From NCBI GenBank assembly GCA_900314195.1, contig OMUH01000056.1:1-43847 (forward strand): a DNA stretch of 43,847 nucleotides, written 5' to 3'. The stretch comes from an uncultured Prevotella sp. (GTDB taxonomy: Bacteria > Bacteroidota > Bacteroidia > Bacteroidales > Bacteroidaceae). Below are positions 34,502 to 43,831 of the stretch, piece after piece. The translations under genes and the position numbers were made by a program. Positions within the stretch are counted from its first letter, which is position 1; the number at the start of each line of letters is the position of its first letter. The notes under the pieces were generated by a model. It worked only from the letters and a program-made list of their open reading frames with translations. It did no database searches and was not told the origin of the DNA.

Positions 34502-35731
34502 ATGGTTTTAAACTACATTTGGATTGCATTTTTTGTAATCGCTTTTATCTTCGGCCTCATCGGCCTGATAACCGGCGACACCACGGTGTTTCAGAAAATC
34601 GTCGACTCAACGTTCGACTCGTCAAAGAACGCTTTTGAGATTTCTCTCGGACTGACCGGCGTACTTGCGCTGTGGCTCGGCATAATGAAGATTGGCGAAC
34701 GCGCCGGTGCCGTCAACATGCTGGCAAGACTGCTCAGCCCTGTTTTCTCAAAGCTGTTTCCAGACATACCCAAGAACCATCCGGCCATGGGCAGCATATT
34801 CATGAACATTGCGTCAAACATGCTCGGACTTGACAACGCCGCCACGCCAACAGGTCTGAAGGCCATGCAGCAGATGCAGGAGCTGAACACGAAGAAAGAC
34901 ACGGCTACCAATCCGATGATTATGTTCCTCGTTCTGAACACATCCGGACTGACCATAATACCGACCACCATCCTTGCCTTCCGCGCCTCTTACGGAGCTG
35001 CCACCCCAACCGACGTATTCATACCAATACTGCTGGCTACGACCGTGGCCACGCTGGCCGGAATAATAATCACGGCATGCTGGCAAAAAATAAACATTTT
35101 CCAGCCTGTACTGCTTGCCACCCTCGGCGGCCTCGTAGCCTTCGTAGCACTTATCATCTGGAGCTTCGGACAAATGGACAAAGACACCATGGCAACAGTG
35201 ACCTCAGTGGCAAGCAACATGATTTTGCTCGGAGTAATCATCACCTTCATTCTCAGCGGATTCTTCAAGAAAATAAACGTTTATGACGCATTCATCGAGG
35301 GTGCCAAGGAAGGATTTACCACTGCCGTGAAGATTATCCCATATCTTGTGGCCATCCTCGTCGGCATAGGAGTGTTCCGTGCCTCAGGTGCCATGGACAT
35401 GATTATAAAGGGCATTGCATGGTGCGTAAGCGGATGCGGGCTGCCCACCGACTTCGTGCCGGCCCTGCCAACAGCCTTCATGAAGCCGCTGTCGGGGAGC
35501 GGAGCAAGAGGACTGATGCTGGAGGCTATGAAGAACTACGGTCCTGACAGCTTTGTCGGACGGCTGAGCTGCCTCTTCCAGGGCTCCACTGACACTACTT
35601 TCTATATCCTCGCCGTCTACTTCGGCAGCGTGAACATTAAATACACCCGCCATGCCGTGGCCTGCGGACTGCTTGCCGACCTCGCAGGTGTCATCGCAGC
35701 CATCGTCATTGCATATATCTTCTTCGGATAA
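34502..35731 (+). CDS. SpmA/SpmB-type nucleoside-recognition (Gate) membrane protein
   Basis: The 409-residue inner-membrane protein is a fusion of the two Gate-domain halves known as spore maturation proteins A and B in Bacillus. The first half has NIASNMLGLDNAATPTGLKA, diagnostic for SpmA; the second has PTAFMKPLSGSGARGLMLEA and LFQGSTDTTFYILAVYFGSV, diagnostic for SpmB. In non-sporulating Bacteroidetes the fused form is common; its substrate is unknown. The start codon at 34502 lies only eight bases after a -7 box, so the mRNA may be nearly leaderless. It follows the YiiX-like gene by 126 bases. Confidence 0.9.
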   Translation: MVLNYIWIAFFVIAFIFGLIGLITGDTTVFQKIVDSTFDSSKNAFEISLGLTGVLALWLGIMKIGERAGAVNMLARLLSPVFSKLFPDIPKNHPAMGSIFMNIASNMLGLDNAATPTGLKAMQQMQELNTKKDTATNPMIMFLVLNTSGLTIIPTTILAFRASYGAATPTDVFIPILLATTVATLAGIIITACWQKINIFQPVLLATLGGLVAFVALIIWSFGQMDKDTMATVTSVASNMILLGVIITFILSGFFKKINVYDAFIEGAKEGFTTAVKIIPYLVAILVGIGVFRASGAMDMIIKGIAWCVSGCGLPTDFVPALPTAFMKPLSGSGARGLMLEAMKNYGPDSFVGRLSCLFQGSTDTTFYILAVYFGSVNIKYTRHAVACGLLADLAGVIAAIVIAYIFFG

Positions 35732-35831
35732 CTGGCGGGGTTATGTGCAGGGGAATTTCAAGACATCGCACGAATAAATGCATCACAGAAAGGAAACAAA
35801 GAAACAAAAAGACAAATAAAAACAACATAAT

Positions 35832-37304
35832 ATGGCAAGTTTAAAATCACTGTTAAAAGACACGGCCATCTACGGCATCAGCAGCATAGCCGGACGATTT
35901 GTCAACTATCTGCTCGTCCCGATAGAGACTTACGCATGGGCCGCCGGAGGCGGACAGTTCGGCGTCATCACCAACGTCTACTCATATATCGGCATACTTA
36001 TCATAGCGCTTACCTTCGGCATGGAGACAACCTTCTTCCGGTTTGCCAACAAAGAAGATGAAGACCCGAAGATGGTCTACTCTACTGCCTTGCGGATGGT
36101 AGGCACAGTGGCGTTGTTCTTTGCACTGCTCGTCATCATATTCATAAAGCCGATAAGCACAGCTATGGGATATGCCGAGCACGCGCCGTATATAGGCTCG
36201 ATGGCCATCTGCGTGGCCCTCGACGCATGGTCGGCAATCATGTTTGACTATCTGCGCTATAAGCACAAGCCGTGGAAGTTCATGCTTCTCAAGCTTGCCA
36301 ATATTATTATGAACGTTACGCTGGTGGCAACATTCCTGTACATACTGCCACACTTCGACTGCCATCCCTTCGGACTGTATGACGAGGCCGGCACGCCCGA
36401 CGTCGGCATTGTGTTCTATGTCAACCTGCTCGTCTCGGCACTCACGCTGCTGCTGCTCTTCCGCGAGATACAAGGCGTTTGTTTCGGATTCGACAAGAAG
36501 CTGTGCCGCCGCATGCTGTCATACACATGGCCCATGCTCATACTCGGCATAGCCGGACAGCTGAACCAAAGTGCGTCAACGCTTATCTTCCCGTGGTTCT
36601 ACAACGGCACCGTGCATGAGGCGCACGCACAGCTCGGCATATACGGGGCAACAATAAAGATAGCCATGATAATGGTTATCATCACACAGGCCTTCAGATT
36701 TGCCTATGAGCCGTTCGTATTCGGAAACAAAGATGCTGACAAGAAAGACACATACGCAAAGGTGATGAAATTCTATATCATCTTTACCCTCGCTGCTTAC
36801 CTGGCCGTGATTGCATATATGGATCTTCTGAGATATATCGTTGCCGAGAGCTATTGGGAAGGACTTAAAGTAGTGCCGATAGTAATGGCGGCAGAAATCA
36901 TGTTCGGCGTTTACTTCAACCTAAGCTTCTGGTACAAGCTGACCGACAGGACAATATGGGGTGCTTACTTCTCAGGACTGGGATGCGTAATACTGATACT
37001 CATCGATGTAATATTCATTCCGCAGTACAGCTATATGGCGTGCGCATGGGCCGGCTTTGCTGCCTACGGCACGTGTATGGTGGCAAGCTATTTCTTCGGA
37101 CAGAAATACTATCCTATCAACTATCCGCTGCGCGACATTGCCTTCTATGTAATCCTGGCCGCTGTGCTGTTCCTCGGCATGACATGGAGCAACTCCGCGC
37201 TGGCCACACTGCCGTCGATGGCCGTTAACACTCTGCTGATGGCCGTTTTCCTCGGCGTAATTGTTATCCGCGATTTCAAGGGACTGATAAGAAAGAGAAG
37301 ATAA
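35832..37304 (+). CDS. MOP-superfamily flippase / polysaccharide export membrane protein
   Basis: The 490-residue protein has 13-14 hydrophobic helices and begins with SLLKDTAIYGISSIAGRFVN, the pattern of Wzx-like oligosaccharide flippases. It has a polysaccharide-biosynthesis C-terminal domain and no MurJ signature that I can point to. It probably moves lipid-linked sugar across the inner membrane, but its substrate is open because no glycosyltransferase genes are near. It is followed 31 bases later by the MATE exporter, so the two are likely co-transcribed. Confidence 0.82.
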   Translation: MASLKSLLKDTAIYGISSIAGRFVNYLLVPIETYAWAAGGGQFGVITNVYSYIGILIIALTFGMETTFFRFANKEDEDPKMVYSTALRMVGTVALFFALLVIIFIKPISTAMGYAEHAPYIGSMAICVALDAWSAIMFDYLRYKHKPWKFMLLKLANIIMNVTLVATFLYILPHFDCHPFGLYDEAGTPDVGIVFYVNLLVSALTLLLLFREIQGVCFGFDKKLCRRMLSYTWPMLILGIAGQLNQSASTLIFPWFYNGTVHEAHAQLGIYGATIKIAMIMVIITQAFRFAYEPFVFGNKDADKKDTYAKVMKFYIIFTLAAYLAVIAYMDLLRYIVAESYWEGLKVVPIVMAAEIMFGVYFNLSFWYKLTDRTIWGAYFSGLGCVILILIDVIFIPQYSYMACAWAGFAAYGTCMVASYFFGQKYYPINYPLRDIAFYVILAAVLFLGMTWSNSALATLPSMAVNTLLMAVFLGVIVIRDFKGLIRKRR

Positions 37305-37335
37305 AAAACAGATTGGTAAAAAGTAAAAACAAGAA

Positions 37336-38691
37336 ATGTCAGACAGTCAGACAGATATGACACACGGCCCGCTCACGGGCAAGATTATAGCCTTCGCGCT
37401 GCCATACGCACTGAGCGGTATCGTTGAGCAATTGTTCAATTCTATCAACATAGCTGTTGTGGGCCACTTCGCCGACAGCCATGCCCTGGCGGCCGTCGGA
37501 GCCACGACGTTTCTGATAAGCCTTATCATCAATCTGTTCATGGGTATCTCTATTGGTGCCAACGCTGTAATCGCAAACTATATAGGCCGCAGGGAAAGGC
37601 TCGGTATACGCAAGGCCGTCAGCACTACCATAACGCTTGCCGTCATCATCGGCTTCATGCTCATGGCTGTCGGCATAGCCGTTTCGGCACCCATGCTGCG
37701 ATTGCTTAACACACCTGCGGAGGTGCTCGGCGACGCGACTCTTTACCTGCGCATATACTTCATAGGAGCGCCGTTCTTCGTGATGTATAACTTCGCAGCG
37801 GCCATACTGCGCTCAAAGGGCGACACGAAATCGCCGTTATACATTCTGATCATCGGCGGCGTCATCAATGCCGGGATGAGCATGCTGCTTGTCATCGCGT
37901 TCAAGCTGAGCGTGGCCGGTGTAGCCACGGCGACGACAATGGCCAACCTCTCCTGCGCCGCAGCCGTCGTGCAGAAGCTGAGGCACGAGAACGGTGACTT
38001 CCGCGTCACAATGAAAAAGATGCACATATACCGCGAGGAGATGCGGCGCATACTGATGATCGGACTGCCGGCCGGACTGCAGGGCATGGTGTTCGCACTC
38101 AGCAATGTCTTTGTGCAGTCAGCAGTAAACTCTTACGGCTATGCGGCCATAGCAGGCACATCAATCTGCGTCACCTTCGACACATATTGCTATTATCTGC
38201 TGAGCGCCTTCTGCGCAGCAGCCATCACGTTCACCGGACAGAACTATGGCGCAGGACATACCGACCGCTGTAACCGCATATTCCGTATATGCCTGCTCTT
38301 CGGATGGGGCTCGTGTTTCGTGGGAAACATGCTGTTCTATATCTTTGCCGACCAGGCTCTCGCACTGTTCACCGTCGATCCGAAGGTCATCTATTATGCC
38401 AAATGGCGCATTGCGACAGCGCTTGTCTTCCAGTCAATAGCTGCAGGCTATGAAGTGCCGGCAGCAGCCATGAGAGGCTTCGGACAGTCGCTGACGCCGG
38501 CACTGCTGACCATTCTCGGCACATGCGTGCTCAGACTGGCATGGATATTCTTCGTACATCCCTACTGGCCGGGCTACGGACACCTCATGCTCTGCTATCC
38601 GCTGTCGTGGACTGCCACAAGCCTGCTCGTCGGTACGACTTATTTCTTCGCACGCAGAAAGGCTTACGCTGTGCTGCAGGCAAACACTTGA
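37336..38691 (+). CDS. MATE-family efflux transporter
   Basis: The 451-residue inner-membrane protein has 12 helices in two MatE halves. The first begins with GKIIAFALPYALSGIVEQLF, followed by the FNSINIAVVGHFADSHALAA block typical of MATE helix 1-2. The second half starts near LMIGLPAGLQGMVFALSNVF and includes FTGQNYGAG. These proteins export drugs or metabolites by Na+ or H+ antiport. The start gives a normal N-terminus. It directly follows the flippase gene. Confidence 0.92.
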   Translation: MSDSQTDMTHGPLTGKIIAFALPYALSGIVEQLFNSINIAVVGHFADSHALAAVGATTFLISLIINLFMGISIGANAVIANYIGRRERLGIRKAVSTTITLAVIIGFMLMAVGIAVSAPMLRLLNTPAEVLGDATLYLRIYFIGAPFFVMYNFAAAILRSKGDTKSPLYILIIGGVINAGMSMLLVIAFKLSVAGVATATTMANLSCAAAVVQKLRHENGDFRVTMKKMHIYREEMRRILMIGLPAGLQGMVFALSNVFVQSAVNSYGYAAIAGTSICVTFDTYCYYLLSAFCAAAITFTGQNYGAGHTDRCNRIFRICLLFGWGSCFVGNMLFYIFADQALALFTVDPKVIYYAKWRIATALVFQSIAAGYEVPAAAMRGFGQSLTPALLTILGTCVLRLAWIFFVHPYWPGYGHLMLCYPLSWTATSLLVGTTYFFARRKAYAVLQANT

Positions 38692-38735
38692 AAAACGACA
38701 ATTACTATTATCATAACATAACACAACATTTCTGT

Positions 38736-40886
38736 ATGAAAAAGAAAATGCACACTGCCGTCTCACGTCTTGTCATGGCCGCTGCTCTTGCAGTATCACC
38801 CGCTTCCGGTGTCATGGCCGATGAGGGCATGTGGACGCTGTTCACGCTCCCCGAGCCCATTTACGAGCAGATGAAAGGCTACGGATTCACGCTGAGCCGG
38901 CCACAGCTCTACGACAATCCCGACGGACTGAAAAATGCCGTTGTCAACTTCTCCGGTTATTGTTCCGGAGTGGTGGTATCGCCCGACGGACTCGTTTTTA
39001 CAAACCATCACTGCGGATTCGAGGCTATACGCTCACATTCTACGGTAGACCATGACTATATGCTCAACGGCTTCTGTGCGAAGACGATGGCTGATGAACT
39101 GCCGAATGAGAATATGTTTGTCAGCTTCATGATTGAGCAAAAAGACATTACCGCCGACGTGGAACGGCTGGGCTATGATGCACTCGATGACTACGGCCGC
39201 GGCAATCTCATAGACTCTCTCGAGCAGGCCATGACCGATGACGTGAAGAAGCGCGACTCAACGCTCCACGTCAACATTGATCCGTTCTACGAAGGCAACA
39301 AATGGTATGCTACGACATATCAGGACTTCACTGACCTGAGGCTTGTGTTCGCCCTGCCGAAGAGCATGGGAAAGTTCGGCGGTGAGACCGACAACTGGAT
39401 GTGGCCGAGGCAGACATGCGACTTCTCTGTGTTCCGCATATATGCCGGCAAGGACAACAGGCCTGCGCCCTACAGTCCGGACAACAAGCCTTATCATCCG
39501 AAGCGCTGGGCACAGGTGAGCCTCGGCGGATATAAGGACGGCGACTATGCCATGACGCTCGGCTACCCCGGCAGCACAAGCCGTTATCTGTCGAGCTACG
39601 GCATACAGACACGGCGCGACGCACAGAACGCTCCACGCGCGCAGGTACGCGGCGTCAAGCAGGAGGTCATGAAGCGGCACATGAATGCCAGCGAGGCCGT
39701 ACGAATAAAATATGACTCTAAATATGCGCAAAGCTCCAATTACTGGAAGAACTCCATTGGCATGAACAAATGTATCGATTCCATCGGACTTATCCAGCAG
39801 AAACGGAAATACGAGGCTGTCATACGCCGATGGCAGGACACAACAAGCGTCAACGATTTCAAGAAGGTTGACTTCGATGCCATGGCACGCCTGTACGCAA
39901 AGACAGAAAAGCTGGAATATGTCTTCACCATGTGGTCTGAGACTTTCTCACGCCGGAGCAACATAGAGTTCAACACACGTGCCATGAAGCTGTATAACGG
40001 CATGGAGGTAAAAGGCTCAAAAGACAGCAAGTCGTCAAAGGCTTATCATGAGTTTGACGACAACAGCAGCGAATGGGATGCGCCTACTGACAAAGATATG
40101 ATGGCCGTGCTCCTGGACAACTACCGCAAGCATGTTGACAAGAAATGGCTGCCGTTGTTCTACAATGACATAGACTCAAAGTTCGGCGGAGACTGCAAGC
40201 GGTTTGTTGACCACATCTGGAACAACAGCATCATAATGCAGAGCGGAAAGAAGATTTACTTCAACAAGAAGAGCTATAAAGAAGATCCCGGTGTAAAATA
40301 CGGTATCGACATAATGGACATCTTCGCGCAGCTGAAAGAGCAGACCGGCGTATATGCCGACTCCATCGCCGAGCTGGAGAAGGAGCTGTGTGCCGCTAAA
40401 ATAAGAATGGAGGAAAACCTGCCGCATTACAGCGATGCCAATTTCACCATGCGGCTGTCTTACGGCCGTGTGGGCGGTTTTGAGCTTTCCGGCCACCAAA
40501 GCGGCTATTACACTGATGCGGAAAGCATCGTGAAGAAGATGAACCGTGCCGACAAGATTGCCGATTACAAGGCTGAGCCTGTAATGAAGGAACTGCTCTC
40601 ACGCAGCACCTACGGTCCTTATCAGGACAAGACTACCGGCAAGCTGCAGCTGTGCTTCCTCACCAACAACGACATTACCGGCGGCAACTCCGGTTCGCCG
40701 ATGTTCAACGGCAACGGCGAGCTTATAGGCCTTGCCTTTGACGGCAACTGGGACAGCCTCAGCAGCGACATCAACTTCGACAGCCGGCTGGCACGATGCA
40801 TCGGCGTCGACATAAGATATGTGCTCTACATGATGAGCTCATGGGGACATGCTGACAGACTGATAAAAGAGATTAACGCAAAATAA
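38736..40886 (+). CDS. S46-family dipeptidyl-peptidase (DPP7-type)
   Basis: This periplasmic serine exopeptidase releases dipeptides from peptides, supporting amino-acid use. The start at 38736 gives a 716-residue precursor with a signal peptide (cleaved near VMA-DEG, residue 28); the frame is open upstream into the MATE gene, but that part is not plausible protein. The trypsin-like fold shows TNHHCGFEAI with the catalytic histidine (H91 or H92) and ITGGNSGSP with the serine at S652. The glycine in FDGNWD (G670), where DPP11 has arginine, points to DPP7-like preference for hydrophobic penultimate residues. No SD sequence is present. It closes the co-directional run and ends in terminators. 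Confidence 0.94.
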   Translation: MKKKMHTAVSRLVMAAALAVSPASGVMADEGMWTLFTLPEPIYEQMKGYGFTLSRPQLYDNPDGLKNAVVNFSGYCSGVVVSPDGLVFTNHHCGFEAIRSHSTVDHDYMLNGFCAKTMADELPNENMFVSFMIEQKDITADVERLGYDALDDYGRGNLIDSLEQAMTDDVKKRDSTLHVNIDPFYEGNKWYATTYQDFTDLRLVFALPKSMGKFGGETDNWMWPRQTCDFSVFRIYAGKDNRPAPYSPDNKPYHPKRWAQVSLGGYKDGDYAMTLGYPGSTSRYLSSYGIQTRRDAQNAPRAQVRGVKQEVMKRHMNASEAVRIKYDSKYAQSSNYWKNSIGMNKCIDSIGLIQQKRKYEAVIRRWQDTTSVNDFKKVDFDAMARLYAKTEKLEYVFTMWSETFSRRSNIEFNTRAMKLYNGMEVKGSKDSKSSKAYHEFDDNSSEWDAPTDKDMMAVLLDNYRKHVDKKWLPLFYNDIDSKFGGDCKRFVDHIWNNSIIMQSGKKIYFNKKSYKEDPGVKYGIDIMDIFAQLKEQTGVYADSIAELEKELCAAKIRMEENLPHYSDANFTMRLSYGRVGGFELSGHQSGYYTDAESIVKKMNRADKIADYKAEPVMKELLSRSTYGPYQDKTTGKLQLCFLTNNDITGGNSGSPMFNGNGELIGLAFDGNWDSLSSDINFDSRLARCIGVDIRYVLYMMSSWGHADRLIKEINAK

Positions 40887-40905
40887 GCAAAAGCATCTAT
40901 AAAAG

Positions 40906-40957
40906 ATAAGGCGGACAACCGGTTTGCATCAACCGGCTGCCCGCCTTATTTTTTTTA
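40906..40957 (+). terminator. Rho-independent terminator of the S46 peptidase gene
   Basis: ATAAGGCGG and CCGCCTTAT, with an inner CCGGTT/AACCGG stem and a small internal loop, are followed by a run of T. It is 20 bases after the stop. Confidence 0.9.
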
Positions 40958-40961
40958 TTGG

Positions 40962-40982
40962 TGTCCGCTAAATTTGCGGACA
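40962..40982. terminator. Second hairpin between the convergent peptidase and helicase genes
   Basis: TGTCCGC and GCGGACA enclose TAAATTT; a T-run follows on the plus strand after seven bases. It may back up the first terminator or end the minus-strand helicase transcript. Confidence 0.55.
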
Positions 40983-41041
40983 ACAATAATTTTTTTTATA
41001 TCGCCTCACCGGCATACTTATCTGCCGGCTCCAGAACGTGC

Positions 41042-42904
41042 TTAATTCCGTTTCTTATTTTTCTTCGGATAGCGGCGTGCCCATCCCTCTTCACTGAAGT
41101 CGGGTGCCTCGCCTTTCAGGTTTATGTCGCCGGCCTGCTGCATAAGGCTGCGCCAGTCATCATTACTGTCATCATAAGAGCTGTTGCTGCGGCGTGCCTT
41201 TGATGAATGCTGCGCAGTGTTTCTGTTGCCGCGCCGTTCGCGTCCGTCCTTGCGCCCTCCGTTATTATTGTCATCAGCCTTGTTGCACCTCACCTCACGG
41301 CCTTTGTAACGAGTGCCGCTGAGTGCTTTCATGACACGCTGTGCATCCTTCGACGGCACTTCTATATATGAGAACTTGCCCAACAGATCTATATGCCCCA
41401 CCTCCTGATGGCCGTGAATGTGCTTGTTCAGGAACTGCATCACCTCGCCGGGATAGAAACCGTCATCTTTGCCAAGATTGATAAACAAACGCTCATAGCC
41501 GGCCTCGGCCTTGCGGGAACGGCCCTTGCCCTTGCTGCCGTCAGACGCCTTGCGGCCTTCTGCCTTGCCGCGTCCTGTCGGCTTCTCTATCACAGGAGCA
41601 TTCTTGTAGTAGTCAAGGAAACGGCCGAACGTTATCATGACCATCTTCTTTATTATGTCTTCCTTGTCGATATATTCAAACTGGCGGTCAATGGTTTCCA
41701 TATACGGCGCTATCTGCTCTTCATCCACATCAGTCTTCATAATATCGTCCATGGTCTTGTAAAGCTGTTTCTGGCAGATTTCCTCCGGCGTAGGCAGTGT
41801 GCCGTCGACAAATTCCTTGCCAATCTGCTTTTCTATCTGGCTCACTTTCCATTTCTCCCTGGTGTGTATGATAGATATAGACGTGCCGTTCTTGCCGGCA
41901 CGGCCCGTACGGCCGGAACGGTGGGTATAGCTTTCTATGTCGTCGGGCAGTCCGTAATTGATGACATGCGTAAGGTCTTCAACGTCAAGTCCGCGGGCTG
42001 CCACATCAGTGGCAACAAGAAACTGAACATTATGGTTTCTGAACTTCTGCATGGTGAGGTCACGCTGCTGCTGGCTGAGGTCACCGTGCAGAGCCTCGGC
42101 ATTGTATCCGTCCTTGATAAGCTTGTCGGCTATCTCCTGTGTTTCTATCTTAGTGCGGCAGAAGATAATGGCAAATATATGCGGATAATAGTCTACAATG
42201 CGTTTAAGAGCAAGATATTTGTCTTTCGAGTGAACAAGATAATAGATGTGGTTCACATGCTCGGCACCTTCATTGCGGCTGCCTACAACTATCTCCTTAT
42301 AATCGTGAAGATATTTCTTCGCTACACGCTCCACCTCCTTGCTCATCGTTGCCGAGAACAGCAGCGTGTTATGATCTTCAGGCAACTGCTCGAATATTGC
42401 ATTAATACTGTCAGAGAAGCCCATGTTGAGCATCTCGTCAGCCTCGTCGAGAACGATGTTGCTGACATGCTCGAGGTCGGCGACGCCACGCTCTATGAGG
42501 TCGACAAGACGTCCGGGAGTGGCCACCACTATCTGCACGCCGTGTTTCAGCGTGCGTATCTGCGGACCAATGTCGGCACCGCCGTAGACGGGCACGATGT
42601 GCATGCCGTCTATATACTTCGCAAATGAATTGAGGTCGTCGGCAATCTGCAGACAGAGCTCACGCGTCGGACTGAGTATGACAGCCTGCGTCGTTTTCTG
42701 CTGTGCATCTGTCTTCTGCAGAACAGGCAGTCCGTAGGCCGCCGTCTTGCCCGTGCCTGTCTGGGCAAGCGCAATGACATCATTCTTGTTACCAAGCAAA
42801 TAAGGGATAACTTCTTCCTGCACCGGCATCGGATTTTCGAAGCCGAGCTCACTGATGGCGCGCCGGATATCTTCGCGCACGCCGAGTTCTTCAAATGTTT
42901 TCAA
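41042..42904 (-). CDS. DEAD-box RNA helicase with DbpA-like RNA-binding domain, probable TTG start
   Basis: The enzyme remodels RNA, probably in ribosome assembly or cold adaptation. Started at a TTG (42904-42902) it is 620 residues and begins (M)KTFEELGVREDIRRAI, the usual start of this Bacteroidetes family. The frame has an ATG 26 codons further upstream, but those residues are basic, hydrophobic and unlike the family. Motifs are the Q-motif FENPMPVQEEV, AQTGTGKT, PTRELCLQ, TPGRL, DEAD (VLDEADEML), SAT and HRSGRTGRAG. A DbpA-type RNA-binding domain (YERLFINLGKDDGFYPGEVM) lies near residue 480-560, and the tail is rich in R, G, K and N. A -7 box about 138 bases upstream implies a long leader. 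Confidence 0.92.
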   Translation of the reverse strand: MKTFEELGVREDIRRAISELGFENPMPVQEEVIPYLLGNKNDVIALAQTGTGKTAAYGLPVLQKTDAQQKTTQAVILSPTRELCLQIADDLNSFAKYIDGMHIVPVYGGADIGPQIRTLKHGVQIVVATPGRLVDLIERGVADLEHVSNIVLDEADEMLNMGFSDSINAIFEQLPEDHNTLLFSATMSKEVERVAKKYLHDYKEIVVGSRNEGAEHVNHIYYLVHSKDKYLALKRIVDYYPHIFAIIFCRTKIETQEIADKLIKDGYNAEALHGDLSQQQRDLTMQKFRNHNVQFLVATDVAARGLDVEDLTHVINYGLPDDIESYTHRSGRTGRAGKNGTSISIIHTREKWKVSQIEKQIGKEFVDGTLPTPEEICQKQLYKTMDDIMKTDVDEEQIAPYMETIDRQFEYIDKEDIIKKMVMITFGRFLDYYKNAPVIEKPTGRGKAEGRKASDGSKGKGRSRKAEAGYERLFINLGKDDGFYPGEVMQFLNKHIHGHQEVGHIDLLGKFSYIEVPSKDAQRVMKALSGTRYKGREVRCNKADDNNNGGRKDGRERRGNRNTAQHSSKARRSNSSYDDSNDDWRSLMQQAGDINLKGEAPDFSEEGWARRYPKKNKKRN

Positions 42905-43041
42905 TCTTTTTACCTTGTTGTTATTTATATATATTGCAGACTTGCCGGCCCTCCCCCTACTTAAATAACAATAAAATAACAACAGGGCCTTGGTCTGCCG
43001 CCATTCGCCGGTGAAATAACGGCCGATGGCTTTTCGGTTTG

Positions 43042-43049
43042 CAAAATTA
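43042..43049 (-). promoter_or_regulatory. -7 box for the DEAD-box helicase gene
   Basis: The minus strand reads TAATTTTG, a match to TAnnTTTG. Confidence 0.5.
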
Positions 43050-43094
43050 GTGAAAATAAATCAGTTATGATTATTTTTGCATATTCTTTTTTAT

Positions 43095-43102
43095 TATATT
43101 TG
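43095..43102 (+). promoter_or_regulatory. -7 box for the LOG-family gene
   Basis: TATATTTG matches TAnnTTTG, 116 bases before the ATG. A TTTG lies 15 bases upstream, a little closer than the usual -33 spacing. Confidence 0.5.
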
Positions 43103-43105
43103 TAA

Positions 43106-43168
43106 GCATATTAAGCACATTATATAAAGTGACGTATTAAGTAACGTATTAAGCACTGCATTAAGAGC
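43106..43168. repeat. Four ATTAAG-type direct repeats in the leader of the LOG-family gene
   Basis: Copies read CATATTAAGCAC, CGTATTAAGTAA, CGTATTAAGCAC and GCATTAAGAGCA. They lie between the -7 box and the start codon. No known regulatory motif is matched. Confidence 0.55.
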
Positions 43169-43217
43169 ATTGTTGACAAACGTTGAAACCGATAATTATT
43201 AAGGATTATTTCAGTTT

Positions 43218-43757
43218 ATGAAGATAGGAGTATTCTGTTCAGCCAATGAGAACATAGCAGCTGAATTTTTTGACTGCGCAAGGCAGCTTGGCAGTTGGAT
43301 AGCTGCAAACGCACATTCACTTGTTTACGGCGGAACACGCCTGGGGCTCATGGGCGCCGTCGCCAATGCCGTTCATGACGGAGGAGGCACGGTGATAGGC
43401 ATTCTGCCCATGGAGCTGTCACGGCGCGGTATAGCAGCCGACTGCAATGACGTTGTTGTGCCGTGCGACAACCTCAGCGACCGCAAAGAGCTGATGATGG
43501 CCCAGGCAGATGTCTTTGTCGCCCTGCCCGGCGGCATAGGCACGCTCGACGAGGCTTTCACCGTGGCGGCCGCCGCCACTGCCGGCTATCACACAAAGAA
43601 AGTCATTCTTCTTAATACCGGCGGTTTTTGGAACAAGCTGACCGAATTGCTCGACAGCCTCCAGCAAAGCGGATTTATCAGAGACAGCTGGCACAATCAT
43701 TTTATTGTCTGCGACAGCGCTGAATCGGCAGAGAAGGAAATAAGCAAGCTGCAATAA
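43218..43757 (+). CDS. LOG-family (TIGR00730) nucleotide phosphoribohydrolase
   Basis: The 179-residue cytosolic protein has a Rossmann-like fold with the diagnostic PGGIGTLDE (104-112) and the preceding R89-K90 (SDRKELM), which bind and cleave a nucleoside 5'-monophosphate to free base and ribose 5-phosphate. Plant and bacterial LOG proteins release cytokinin bases. Many bacterial relatives probably act on purine or pyrimidine monophosphates. VYGGTRLGLMGAVAN is also typical. Length is normal. It stands alone after a 460-base shift from the helicase gene. The natural substrate here is not known. Confidence 0.9.
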   Translation: MKIGVFCSANENIAAEFFDCARQLGSWIAANAHSLVYGGTRLGLMGAVANAVHDGGGTVIGILPMELSRRGIAADCNDVVVPCDNLSDRKELMMAQADVFVALPGGIGTLDEAFTVAAAATAGYHTKKVILLNTGGFWNKLTELLDSLQQSGFIRDSWHNHFIVCDSAESAEKEISKLQ

Positions 43758-43831
43758 AAAAACAGTGGTTTCTATTTGTATATCATTTAAGTACAATAGT
43801 CCGGTAACTTTTTAGTTAAAATCGTTAACAA

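Larger units (their letters stand above)
42905..43217. other. Divergent region between the DEAD-box gene and the LOG-family gene
   Basis: It holds no gene I can support. Two divergent -7 boxes and a set of ATTAAG repeats (both listed) are present; the DEAD-box side is likely a transcribed leader. Confidence 0.6.

Noticed and set aside
38523-38735. N-terminal extension of the S46 peptidase by 71 codons
   Set aside because: It overlaps the MATE gene and would bury the signal peptide that begins at 38736.
41393-42628. 411-codon open frame on the plus strand inside the DEAD-box helicase gene
   Set aside because: It lies wholly opposite a gene with all helicase motifs. Its translation is a run of odd hydrophobic and histidine-rich text with no domain; it is an antisense artefact of codon bias.
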